NCBI GenBank assembly: GCA_028710895.1
Contig: JAQTTH010000004.1
Span: forward strand, 248,001 to 312,000
From: Paludibacter sp.
GTDB taxonomy: Bacteria; Bacteroidota; Bacteroidia; Bacteroidales; Paludibacteraceae
DNA length: 64,000 nt
Direction of reading: 5' to 3'
Position numbers and translations under genes: made by a program. This document shows positions 1 to 8,360 of this stretch, in pieces. The notes beneath the pieces are model-generated. The model saw only the letters and a list, made by a program, of their open reading frames with translations. It was not told the DNA's origin and did no database searches. Each line of letters begins with the position of its first letter. Positions within the stretch are counted from its first letter, which is position 1.

Positions 1-31
1 GCATTTCCTGTCGGAAGAACTGCAGAAATAA
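1..31 (+). CDS. possible 3' end of an upstream gene (truncated by window edge)
   Basis: Reading from base 2 gives HFLSEELQK followed by a TAA at 29-31. A convergent terminator hairpin follows at 46-90, as expected at the end of a plus-strand gene facing the minus-strand GH127. Only nine codons are visible, so this is a guess from context and no function can be given. Confidence 0.3.
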   Translation, partial: HFLSEELQK

Positions 32-45
32 GCTTTAATTATCAG

Positions 46-90
46 AAACAAAAAACCGGAATTGCAATTAGCAGTCTCCGGTTTTTGTTT
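46..90. terminator. bidirectional intrinsic terminator
   Basis: A-rich arm plus CCGGA (46-60) pairs with TCCGG plus a T-rich arm (77-90) across a 16-nt loop. The A/T tracts on both sides let it work in both directions. It lies 16 bases past the stop of the minus-strand GH127 and probably also ends a gene entering from the left. Confidence 0.75.
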
Positions 91-105
91 ACATCATATT
101 CTATA

Positions 106-2505
106 TTACTCCACTTCCCATTCGAATATGCCAGCAGCATTTTTCTCTTGTAGTTTTACTTCCAATTTGAGGGCTTTGGTAACTACGGGTTTAAATAGTA
201 CTTCGTTACCCATGCCTTTTTCTACACCGTAAGCTTTGGTGTTTTCCGCCGGTTGCCATTCGCCGTTTTTGTCTTTGTAATACACTTTCCACGATTGTGG
301 TACGCGGCAACCGCCCCAGGGAGCGTCGTCGAACCAATAAACGGTGGAGCGACTAATGGTTTTCTCGGCGGCAAAATCGTACGAAATCCATTCGGTAGTG
401 CCTTCTTTTGGCCACCAATGGTAATACGGAATGCTGCGGTCATTTTCGTCTTTGGGCAGAAGTCCGTCGTTGATAGCCGAAATAGATTTAGCTTTGTGCG
501 AAGCATTTACTTTGCTTTCCGATGCCACGGTTGGAGGCATGGCCGGACGGGTAGCACTTAAATCGACCGGTAACCAAACAGCCATATCGCCACTGCCACG
601 ATGTGCCCAGGCGTAGTAAGGAATCATTGTTAGTTTCACATCCTTGGCCACCAAACGGCCTTGAACATCGTAGCTCAACGACTGCGCATCGGTTTGAATG
701 GTGTTGATTCCGTAGAGCAATTCGGGTTTGCTTTGTACGCTGAACTCCGGTTTTTTGTTTAGAATAATGCTGAAAATATTGAAGTCATTATCAGGCCATT
801 CGGCACAATAAACAATAGGCCCACGCTCAATGGCAATTTTTCCACGGTCGGCTTCCACAGCTGGATGCGCTTTTACGGTGCGTGGCTCCATATCGAAATG
901 AACCTCTACTTTATCGCCTTTTTTCCAAGTGCGATTGATGCTGAAATAGCCTTTTTCAATGGTACTTGTCACCACTATTCCATTTACTTTTACGGTATAA
1001 GCCAATGTTTTTTTATCGGTATAACTGTAAAGATTTCCCGGAACTACATCGCCTTGCACCCAACCCGGAACGCGGATTTTTAGCGTAAAGTCCTGTTTTA
1101 CTTTTGATGAAACTTCGAGGTTCACATCACCAGTCCATGGATAGTTGGTGCTTTGTGTCAATGCCACGGCCTTGCCATTTACATTCAGGTTAGAATGGTT
1201 GGCCATAAACAGATTGACATACACATCGGCATTATGCACCGCGTAAATATAACCAGGAACGGAAGGAATAAAGCGGGCAATGTTCGACGGACAACAGGCA
1301 CAACCAAACCAGGGTTGGCGTTGGTGCTGACCGATAGATTCCAATGGATTGGGGTAGAAGAAACCACCGCCATCGAGCGAAACGCCCGCAATTAGCCCGT
1401 TGTAAAGCGTGCGTTCCAACACATCAAAGTATTTGGCATCGCCATGAAGCAGGAACAAACGGTAGTTCATATACACATTGCCAATGGCAGCACAGGTTTC
1501 GCAATAGGCCGACATGTTGGGCAATTCGTAGTTTTTGCCAAATGCTTCGCCATTGCCGGTAGCGCCAATTCCACCGGTGATATAAAGTTTTTTGTTGACT
1601 ATGTTGTCCCATATGCGGTCGATAGCATGAATGTATCCGGTGTCGCCGGTAAGCGCGGCCACGTCGGCCATGCCGGTGTACATGTAGGCAGCGCGCACGG
1701 CATGACCCACCGCTTCGTCTTGTTTCACCACCGGAATGTGCGATTGACTGTATTCTTCTTTGCGGTCGGTATATCCGCGCTTGTCGAGCAGGAATTTAGC
1801 TAAGTCGAGGTAGCGTTTTTCGCCTGTCAGTACATATAGTTTACAAAGAGCCATTTCGGCAATTTGATGACCCGAAACCACTGTAATTTGTCCCGGCTTG
1901 TCGCCAATGGCGCGTGCAGCACAGTCGGCATATTTGATGGCAATGTCCAGAAAATTACGTTTCCCGGTGGCTTGATAATGTGCGATGGCACCTTCGAGCA
2001 TATGTCCGAGGTCGTACAATTCGTGGCTCAAATCTTCTTCTTTTTCCCAACGTTTGGTGCCCGACCATTCGTGTGGATGTTTAGGATTCATGGTTCGTGC
2101 GGTGTACAAATAGCCGTCGGGTTCCTGCGCTTTGGCCACAATGGTAAGCACGCTGTCGATATATTTATGCAGTTTTTTATCGGGGAAAGTTTGCATGGAA
2201 TAGCTGGCGCCTTCGATCGTTTTATACACGTCGGTGTCGTCGAACGAGAAACCTTCCACTTTATACGATTCGCTTGGGTGGGCAGCTTTTACGAAGTTTT
2301 GGTAACGTCCGGTTTCTTCGCATTTGCTGAAAGCGAGTGGAATGGTCACTTCGCGACTGGCTTTGAGGCGTTGTCCCCAGAAAGCATCGGTAACTTTTAC
2401 GGCTGTGAATGGCACCGGCGTAATGGGATATCCTGCATTTTTCTTCACTTGCGCCTGGAAACACAAGCTCAGGCTGAGTAATACGGGTAAAAATTGTTTT
2501 CGCAT
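106..2505 (-). CDS. GH127 beta-L-arabinofuranosidase-like glycoside hydrolase, secreted
   Basis: A 799-residue DUF1680/GH127 protein with a Sec signal peptide (about residues 1-18). Characterised GH127 enzymes (Bifidobacterium HypBA1) are retaining beta-L-arabinofuranosidases that use a cysteine nucleophile held by zinc through Glu-Cys-Cys-Cys. The same set is visible here: E336 and C338 in YCETCAAIGN, and C404/C405 in WFGCACCPSN. The catalytic (alpha/alpha)6 barrel covers about 30-420, beta-sandwich domains follow to about 640, and a C-terminal module of about 150 residues (WISYDFAAEKTISRSTVYW) looks like an F5/8C-type carbohydrate-binding fold. It is the last gene of the SusCD locus and 37% or so longer than the single-domain family members because of that module. 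A second GH127 with the same architecture heads the operon at 14761-17205. It may also be read from its own promoter at 2560. Exact linkage specificity is inferred, not shown. Confidence 0.9.
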   Translation of the reverse strand: MRKQFLPVLLSLSLCFQAQVKKNAGYPITPVPFTAVKVTDAFWGQRLKASREVTIPLAFSKCEETGRYQNFVKAAHPSESYKVEGFSFDDTDVYKTIEGASYSMQTFPDKKLHKYIDSVLTIVAKAQEPDGYLYTARTMNPKHPHEWSGTKRWEKEEDLSHELYDLGHMLEGAIAHYQATGKRNFLDIAIKYADCAARAIGDKPGQITVVSGHQIAEMALCKLYVLTGEKRYLDLAKFLLDKRGYTDRKEEYSQSHIPVVKQDEAVGHAVRAAYMYTGMADVAALTGDTGYIHAIDRIWDNIVNKKLYITGGIGATGNGEAFGKNYELPNMSAYCETCAAIGNVYMNYRLFLLHGDAKYFDVLERTLYNGLIAGVSLDGGGFFYPNPLESIGQHQRQPWFGCACCPSNIARFIPSVPGYIYAVHNADVYVNLFMANHSNLNVNGKAVALTQSTNYPWTGDVNLEVSSKVKQDFTLKIRVPGWVQGDVVPGNLYSYTDKKTLAYTVKVNGIVVTSTIEKGYFSINRTWKKGDKVEVHFDMEPRTVKAHPAVEADRGKIAIERGPIVYCAEWPDNDFNIFSIILNKKPEFSVQSKPELLYGINTIQTDAQSLSYDVQGRLVAKDVKLTMIPYYAWAHRGSGDMAVWLPVDLSATRPAMPPTVASESKVNASHKAKSISAINDGLLPKDENDRSIPYYHWWPKEGTTEWISYDFAAEKTISRSTVYWFDDAPWGGCRVPQSWKVYYKDKNGEWQPAENTKAYGVEKGMGNEVLFKPVVTKALKLEVKLQEKNAAGIFEWEVE

Positions 2506-2559
2506 GATAATATAGAGTTATTGGATTTTGAGCTAGAAAATAGTTTTTGTTTGAATGGC

Positions 2560-2567
2560 CAAAAGTA
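2560..2567 (-). promoter_or_regulatory. candidate -7 box for the distal GH127
   Basis: On the minus strand this reads TACTTTTG, a full match to the Bacteroidota TAnnTTTG element, about 55 bases before the ATG at 2505. No clear -33 TTG is visible, so the promoter is tentative. Confidence 0.4.
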
Positions 2568-2620
2568 ATTATTTTAAATTTATTGAAAGGAAAAATTCGT
2601 TTTATAAAGGTGGACAAAAT

Positions 2621-2658
2621 TTTTAATTCATAATTGATAATGCACAATTCATAATGCG
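2621..2658. repeat. AT-rich interspersed intergenic repeat
   Basis: The stretch contains AATTCATAAT twice around TTGATAATGCAC. A related sequence occurs as an inverted pair at 17316-17425. It lies in the gap between the GH127 and GH43 genes and has no coding potential. Confidence 0.5.
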
Positions 2659-2672
2659 TAACTTCCGGCAAT

Positions 2673-4826
2673 TCATTTCTTCCGTAATTTCTTATTATCA
2701 GAATTCATAAGTTGAATAATTTCCTGACCAGTCATTGCTTTGTCGTACAAGCGGGCTGTGGCAATGTATCCGCTGAAGTTTTCGGTTGGCTCGCCGGATG
2801 CTCCAATCAGTATGTCGCCTTTTTCCACATAAAGCGAAATGGGCGTTTGGGTATTGAGTTTGCCATCCACATACACGTTTTCCAATGCACCGTCGAAAGT
2901 AACCACAATATGATGCCATTTTCCGGCTGCGGGAATTTCTTTGTAAGGCAAATCTACCGCACCATCGCCATGTGCCACCGCGCCATAATTGCCTTTGCCG
3001 TACATCAATGCCGCATAAGTGGCTTGCAACATGTTTTCGCGCGAGTTCCATACCAACAGGCATTCGCCCATTTCTACCGACGGATTATACACCCAAACGG
3101 AGGCGGTAAACGGCGAGTTCCAATCGAGGCTGGAAGGTGCTTTTTTCGACAGTTGTAAAAAGCTGTTGCCGTCGAAGAATGCTGCTTTTACACCATCAAT
3201 TACTTTTACCACCGGATTTCCATTTTTGATGAAATAACCGCCCAGCTTGCCTTTGTTCGGAATGTTGGAAACTGGTGAACCGACTTTCAGCGCATCCACA
3301 CTGAAATCGACCAACAGGCTTTGCGTACTTCGTGCTCCTAGTTCAGCCGTCGATGCCGAATTTTGAAAAGCAGGAGTTTCAAACAAGGTATCGTAAATTT
3401 TCAGGTTCCACACAGCAGGAATCATACCCGATTTTTCGGAACCGACAATTGTTAGCTTCACGTATCGGGCTGTTGCATCTTTATCGTCAATCATGGGGCT
3501 ACCGCAACGACGGTTGGTGGTTCTGTCGGCAAACAACGTCCAATGCTGGCCGTCGATAGAGGTTTCAAGCTTGTATTGGTAATAAAACGTTGGGTACTCA
3601 AACTGTGTCATCACCCGTTTCAGGTTTTGCACTTTGCCCAAATCCACCATTAACCATTGCGAAGCCGTACTATTGGCAGCTTTCCAAAGTGTTCCGTTGT
3701 TATCGTCCACCACATTTTCGGGCGAATAAATATAGTTGTAACCTGCAGGACTGTATGGAGTTGCATTGGAAGCCAAGTGATATGACGAACTGGTTGTTAC
3801 CCTAGCTTTGTAGGCCAAATTGGGCGCTGTGATTTGATTTTTGCCCAAATACCCAACTCCCGCGTGTGTGGGTAAAACCTTTTCGATAGTTATGCTATCT
3901 GAGAAAACCAGTTTATCGACACACACCTGACGAAACTCGCCATTGGTGCTGTGCGGATTATCATGACGGTGATAGACAATGTAATAGTCGTTGCCTTCTT
4001 TTAAAACTGAATGATGTCCCGGCCCATCAACGGATCCGTCGGTGTTTGTCACCAGTATTGGACTGTTTTTCCCGGGTTTAAAAGGGCCTTCGGGTTTATC
4101 GCTGACCGAATAATGCACGGCGTACGAACTCAGCCGGCAATCGCCCGAAGAATACATCAAAAAGTATTTGCCGTTTCTTTTTATCGGATAAGCTGCCTCA
4201 AACGCCTTGGGTACCTGAGCAATGGGGATGGTAGCCGTTTTGAGCAGGGAGTGCATATCTTTCGGGTCGATTTGGGCAAATCCCATGCCGCCAAACGAAG
4301 TGCACCAGGTGCCAAAATAGGAATAAATTGCCCCATCGTCGTCCACCAGAAATTGTGCATCCAGCGCCGGAAAATCTTTTTTGGACGTGCCGGCCGGAAT
4401 AACTGCCTGTCCGCCATTTACGGGTAAGAATGGCCCCATGGGCGAATCGGAAACGTAGCCGTAAATATTGCATCCCATTTCGCAGTTTCCCATGTAATAG
4501 TAATATTTTCCGTCGGCTGCCTGAAACACATCGGGTGCCCAGCAGTTGTTTAAACCCGCAGGTAATGCCAGTTTTATTTTATAGTTATACCAATTCACAA
4601 AATCTTTACTAACCCAAACTGTAGGCTCACCCGAGGCCAGTTTTATGCCGTCGGTGGTGGAGTAAATGTAATAGGTGTCGCCAAATTTGCGAATGGTAGG
4701 GTCGGCAAAATAGCCGGGTAGGAGAGGGTTGCCAGTGTTTGGCTTTGGTTGTGCATATCCGGCATCTAAGTTCAGAAAAGCTATCAGATATAATAGAGAA
4801 ATAAATCGTTTCATAATCAATTTCAT
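2673..4826 (-). CDS. GH43 alpha-L-arabinofuranosidase-like enzyme with F5/8C and LamG domains
   Basis: 717 residues with a signal peptide; the start may be the ATG at 4826 or the second ATG at 4814 (MKRFISLLYLIAFLNL), which gives a more usual signal sequence. The five-bladed GH43 propeller spans about 32-330 with the three expected acids: D42 in YFADPTI (base), D156 in PALDAQF (pKa modulator) and E210 in KAFEAAYP (acid). Residues about 340-480 form a discoidin-like (F5/8C, CBM32-type) domain and 500-700 a LamG/concanavalin-like domain. GH43 enzymes of this modular kind remove alpha-L-arabinofuranose side groups; the subfamily is not certain from reading alone. It sits between the CotH and GH127 genes, and pairing of GH43 with GH127 is common in loci for arabinogalactan or hydroxyproline-arabinosides. 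A perfect -7 box at 4880 suggests an internal promoter whose transcript would begin with the hairpin at 4841-4868. Confidence 0.88.
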   Translation of the reverse strand: MKLIMKRFISLLYLIAFLNLDAGYAQPKPNTGNPLLPGYFADPTIRKFGDTYYIYSTTDGIKLASGEPTVWVSKDFVNWYNYKIKLALPAGLNNCWAPDVFQAADGKYYYYMGNCEMGCNIYGYVSDSPMGPFLPVNGGQAVIPAGTSKKDFPALDAQFLVDDDGAIYSYFGTWCTSFGGMGFAQIDPKDMHSLLKTATIPIAQVPKAFEAAYPIKRNGKYFLMYSSGDCRLSSYAVHYSVSDKPEGPFKPGKNSPILVTNTDGSVDGPGHHSVLKEGNDYYIVYHRHDNPHSTNGEFRQVCVDKLVFSDSITIEKVLPTHAGVGYLGKNQITAPNLAYKARVTTSSSYHLASNATPYSPAGYNYIYSPENVVDDNNGTLWKAANSTASQWLMVDLGKVQNLKRVMTQFEYPTFYYQYKLETSIDGQHWTLFADRTTNRRCGSPMIDDKDATARYVKLTIVGSEKSGMIPAVWNLKIYDTLFETPAFQNSASTAELGARSTQSLLVDFSVDALKVGSPVSNIPNKGKLGGYFIKNGNPVVKVIDGVKAAFFDGNSFLQLSKKAPSSLDWNSPFTASVWVYNPSVEMGECLLVWNSRENMLQATYAALMYGKGNYGAVAHGDGAVDLPYKEIPAAGKWHHIVVTFDGALENVYVDGKLNTQTPISLYVEKGDILIGASGEPTENFSGYIATARLYDKAMTGQEIIQLMNSDNKKLRKK

Positions 4827-4840
4827 TTAAAAGTCAAGAG

Positions 4841-4868
4841 TATCCAACAGTACGGATACTGTTGGATA
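4841..4868 (-). promoter_or_regulatory. 12-bp stem-loop in the GH43 leader
   Basis: TATCCAACAGTA (4841-4852) and its exact reverse complement (4857-4868) flank a 4-nt loop. No T-tract follows on the minus strand, so it is a poor terminator for the CotH gene. It lies just downstream of a -7 box at 4880-4887, so it would be at the 5' end of the GH43 mRNA. A stabilising leader hairpin or an operator are both possible. Confidence 0.6.
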
Positions 4869-4879
4869 TTTTCTCGACG

Positions 4880-4887
4880 CAAATTTA
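4880..4887 (-). promoter_or_regulatory. candidate -7 box for GH43-GH127
   Basis: Minus-strand TAAATTTG matches TAnnTTTG exactly. It is 54-66 bases before the GH43 start codons, in the largest gap inside the run of minus-strand PUL genes. No good -33 element was seen. Confidence 0.45.
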
Positions 4888-4969
4888 CCTTAAAAACTAA
4901 AACCTATAATTCAAACTAACCGCAAATTATTAAAAAACAAAAATTTATTATCTATCTATTTAATTTATT

Positions 4970-6298
4970 CTATCTGATTCCTTCCGGATAATTAGCTATG
5001 ATACCCGATAGGTAGCTGACCCTGTTTGTTAGCCATAATTTCATATGCTGAATTTCGGTCGCATAATTTTTATCTATTGGCCAACGCATGGCATTGTGGG
5101 CCATGGCACTGGCAGTACCATCGGCGTAATATTGTGTTGTTTTCCAATAGTTGCTCATAATTTTATCCTTAATGGCGAGCCATCGGGTTTTATATTCAGT
5201 CACGAATCGTTTGCTTCGGAACATATCGGTGAAAAATGAAGGTACAGCATAACCTTTGGTATGATTTACCGGGTCTGTTCCAAGTACCAACTCCTTATAA
5301 CTTGTAAAATAGTTGTGTCCGGTATACATTGTCGACCAATCAAAATCGAACCCGGCATCAAAATCCCAAAGTGGCCCAAAAATCCATTTTCCGCCATTAT
5401 TTTTATATAAATAAATGCTGCGTGGAGCATCTACTTCTACATTGTAAACCAGTTCCTGAATGAGCATGTAGTCAATAAACGAATGTATATCCAATAGTTT
5501 ATCAACATCATCATAGTTTCCGGTTTTCATAGCATTCTCCAACAACGCAAAATCACTCTGAATCGTTGCAATTTGCGTGATGGAAGTAATTTCGGGGCTT
5601 TTTACACATACCGGCATTCGATAACCGGTCGACCAAAAGTTGTCTCCACCACTTGGGTTCAGTTCCGGCCCATCATCGGCATCGAGCGATAATAATACCC
5701 CTTCTTTGGAATCAATGGCTACACGATTACTACCTTGTTCTACCTGCTCTGTGAGTAAATATAATCCAATATTATCATCGTTTAAGGTTACTTCCACAAA
5801 ACGTGAATGATTTGTATATGGAAGCCCGAGTCCTTGTCCTACAGTAAACACAAAGGTATTCATCAATTGAGTCGGGTCGCGGTAGCTGGCCAGCAAAACC
5901 CAATCTTTTTCAGATTTTAAACCCAGAATCTCTGCTTTACTATCCAATTTTATCCGATACGGCTTTTTGGGGTACCATAGCCAGGTAGAGTTGCCTCTTC
6001 CCCGTATGCCGCCCGTGCCGGTATAGTTCCAGTCACTTCTTCCCGATTTCAAAGTAACTGTACATTTCACATAGGTCTCGCGCGAATCTATCGGAAGTTT
6101 ATTTTCCGTGGAAATATTCAGTTTGGCAACCAGAAAACTGTCCTTTAATGCAGCAGTCAAGGTATCAACAGGTACAACTTTCGTTGTATCTGTTGATATT
6201 TTTCCCCCGGTGTTTTTCCCTGGCTCGTCGTTTTCGGCGCAAGCTGTAAACAAAATCAGAATAGAAAAAAAGAGAATAGGTATAAAATGTGATTTCAT
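4970..6298 (-). CDS. CotH kinase family lipoprotein
   Basis: A 442-residue lipoprotein (lipobox ending LFTAC, C20), so likely outer-membrane anchored and possibly surface exposed. It has the hallmarks of the CotH family: RGRGNSTW and YPKKPYRIKL near the N-terminus, GLYLLTEQVEQ in the middle, and the acidic GPLWDFDAGFDFD segment that carries the metal/active-site aspartates. CotH of Bacillus is an atypical protein kinase that phosphorylates spore-coat proteins; in Bacteroidota the family often appears as a lipoprotein beside PULs and the substrate is unknown. The gene follows the metallopeptidase-like gene after only 7 bases and belongs to the SusCD operon. Its role in glycan or glycoprotein use here is inference from position. 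Confidence 0.85.
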   Translation of the reverse strand: MKSHFIPILFFSILILFTACAENDEPGKNTGGKISTDTTKVVPVDTLTAALKDSFLVAKLNISTENKLPIDSRETYVKCTVTLKSGRSDWNYTGTGGIRGRGNSTWLWYPKKPYRIKLDSKAEILGLKSEKDWVLLASYRDPTQLMNTFVFTVGQGLGLPYTNHSRFVEVTLNDDNIGLYLLTEQVEQGSNRVAIDSKEGVLLSLDADDGPELNPSGGDNFWSTGYRMPVCVKSPEITSITQIATIQSDFALLENAMKTGNYDDVDKLLDIHSFIDYMLIQELVYNVEVDAPRSIYLYKNNGGKWIFGPLWDFDAGFDFDWSTMYTGHNYFTSYKELVLGTDPVNHTKGYAVPSFFTDMFRSKRFVTEYKTRWLAIKDKIMSNYWKTTQYYADGTASAMAHNAMRWPIDKNYATEIQHMKLWLTNRVSYLSGIIANYPEGIR

Positions 6299-6305
6299 TA
6301 CCTGA

Positions 6306-8354
6306 TTACTTTATCGTAACATTGAATATAAATGTCACCTGATATTGTTTTGCAGCTTTGGTATATACAAATGCTTCTTTGATTGTATATTTATCGCCGG
6401 CTTTGCTTTTTCCGGGATATTGGCCTATGGTAAACTCAAAATTAGCTGGCACAAGTTCGGCAAATAATTTGCTGTCGTTTGTACCTCCCCAGCCAATTAC
6501 ATTACCCGTACTATCAAACCAGAATCCATAACCGTTTGCTGTAGTATTGTAGTTCAGTGCACCTGACGATTCTGCTGCTGCAAAGGCAATTTTACCCTCT
6601 GCAGGTAAGGCTTTTGCGGCAAGCAATGCAGCTGAAATGGCTGAAGGTTGCATAACCAGTGCCTGAGCTACTTTGGCAATATCTCCGTTTGAATTCAGAC
6701 TGACTGTGGCTCCTGAATAAGCTGCTGCATCGGCTGCAAATGACAGGTTATAGGTCAATGTCAGGTCTTTTGGAGTGTCATTAGGATTGATGGTGATATT
6801 ACCCAGTAAATCGGTATTTGTAAACTTAACCGAATAAGGCCATTGATCATCGTCACTTTCTTTTTCGTCCCAGGCGGAGGGAGTGTAGCTGGATGGTGCT
6901 CCCAGTACAACCAACCACAGATTTTTGCAATTGGCAGGTACTGTGAATTGTACATCACCAGCCGTTTTTCTGTTCATATCACCATATACCCGCTGGCCAC
7001 TGTTCAGTAATGCAACGTAGCCATATCGCCAACCGGCACGTGTAAGTGAACTGCTGTTGTATTTGGTCGTTGTAAGGGTTTTCCCATCTTCGGAATATTG
7101 TCCGGGATCACCTGCAGCCAATGCTGAACCCGGAGTCAGAGCTGTAAATGTGGTTGTAATCACGGTACCGGCAGCCGGAACGTTGAGTGGAATTACATTA
7201 TAACCGCTGGTGCCGGGACATTTACTGTAAGCTACCTGATATGTTCCATCAGCTTGTTGGTAGAATTTATAAGTGTGTTTTCCAATGTAGTTTGCTCCAT
7301 TTGCCCTAATGGCATCCAAATCCCATGTAACCAATTTTGTTGCCATCTCGTATAGCTGAGCATTTATCTGGTCTACAGAAAGTCCCTGCAAACGCATATG
7401 CGTCTGAATTGGATCTTCAGGGCTTTTGGATTCACGCCAAATCCTGCCAATGTATTCAATTCCGTATTTATCAGCCAGGTAATAGTGAATAAAATAGCTT
7501 GCATACCGTTGCCATTCGTGACCTATATGGCGATGATAGTTATCCATATAAACGCCAAAATTATAAGAATCGAATGCCTGTAATGGGTACGACTGATAAG
7601 ATTGCCACTGAGCAGTTTGCTCCCAAAAACCATTGCCTCCATTTCCACCATATCCGTATCTGAAACCGTGTGTGTAATCGTTGGTTATAGTTCCTCTGGC
7701 TAATAAATCGGCATATACCTGATATTGAAAACTATGACCGATTTCGTGAGCAATTGTTGAACCAACGGGTTTACATGTTCCCGGATTAACCCACAACGCA
7801 CCAATCACATCATCATATCCACTACCGGTTGCCAACCATTCGGTTTGGTAAAGCAGGTATATCTCCATTTTATATTTATCCAGATTTGATTTGCCAACTC
7901 CCACTTCTGCAAACTTCAGCTTGTTAACATTCATATCGTAAAATTCTTCAGCCCGCAGGAGTAAATCGTCAATATCAATGCGCATTGCATCGGGAACGGT
8001 TGTGGCATTGGGGTTGCTACCAAATCCGGCTTCCCAAAACACAATGAAGTGTGTGGATTGTTTGCTTCGTACAAACGACCATTTGCTATCGCTGCGGAGC
8101 ATATCCATCCCTTTAAATTCCTGCGGTTTATAATACTTATCGTAATCTTTAATATCGGTTGGTTTAAGAATGACCACTTTTGATGAATCTGTGGATGCTG
8201 TATCAGTTTTACCCGGTTTTATGTCTTTGTCCGACCCGCAGGCAACCAAAGTAAAAGAGGTAGCTCCCATCAGGGAGCAGAGAAAGAGGAAAGAAAAGCA
8301 TAAGCCGAAAAATCCCGGCTTATGCATTTTTGAACTATTGTGAATCATTTTCAT
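6306..8354 (-). CDS. HExxH metallopeptidase-like lipoprotein (DUF6055-type) with C-terminal DUF4859 domain
   Basis: 682 residues, lipoprotein with C39 after TLVA; ATGs at 8354, 8348 and 8327 are all possible starts. Residues about 90-420 resemble the secreted DUF6055/zincin-like family: IAHEIGHSFQYQ supplies HExxH (203-207) and GFWEQTAQW supplies a likely third ligand (E245), a gluzincin arrangement. Residues about 545-682 form a DUF4859 domain (FWFDSTGNVIGWGG ... IGQYPGKSKAGD), the same module that occurs three times in the next gene upstream. The gene lies 6 bases after that DUF4859 gene and 7 before CotH, so all three are co-transcribed with SusCD. Peptidase activity has to be tested; the HExxH is intact. 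If active it would cut the protein part of a surface-bound glycoprotein. Confidence 0.75.
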   Translation of the reverse strand: MKMIHNSSKMHKPGFFGLCFSFLFLCSLMGATSFTLVACGSDKDIKPGKTDTASTDSSKVVILKPTDIKDYDKYYKPQEFKGMDMLRSDSKWSFVRSKQSTHFIVFWEAGFGSNPNATTVPDAMRIDIDDLLLRAEEFYDMNVNKLKFAEVGVGKSNLDKYKMEIYLLYQTEWLATGSGYDDVIGALWVNPGTCKPVGSTIAHEIGHSFQYQVYADLLARGTITNDYTHGFRYGYGGNGGNGFWEQTAQWQSYQSYPLQAFDSYNFGVYMDNYHRHIGHEWQRYASYFIHYYLADKYGIEYIGRIWRESKSPEDPIQTHMRLQGLSVDQINAQLYEMATKLVTWDLDAIRANGANYIGKHTYKFYQQADGTYQVAYSKCPGTSGYNVIPLNVPAAGTVITTTFTALTPGSALAAGDPGQYSEDGKTLTTTKYNSSSLTRAGWRYGYVALLNSGQRVYGDMNRKTAGDVQFTVPANCKNLWLVVLGAPSSYTPSAWDEKESDDDQWPYSVKFTNTDLLGNITINPNDTPKDLTLTYNLSFAADAAAYSGATVSLNSNGDIAKVAQALVMQPSAISAALLAAKALPAEGKIAFAAAESSGALNYNTTANGYGFWFDSTGNVIGWGGTNDSKLFAELVPANFEFTIGQYPGKSKAGDKYTIKEAFVYTKAAKQYQVTFIFNVTIK

Positions 8355-8360
8355 GCTAAT

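Noticed and set aside
1864-2481. 205-codon plus-strand frame
   Set aside because: Antisense to the GH127 gene whose catalytic motifs are intact; low-complexity Phe-rich translation.
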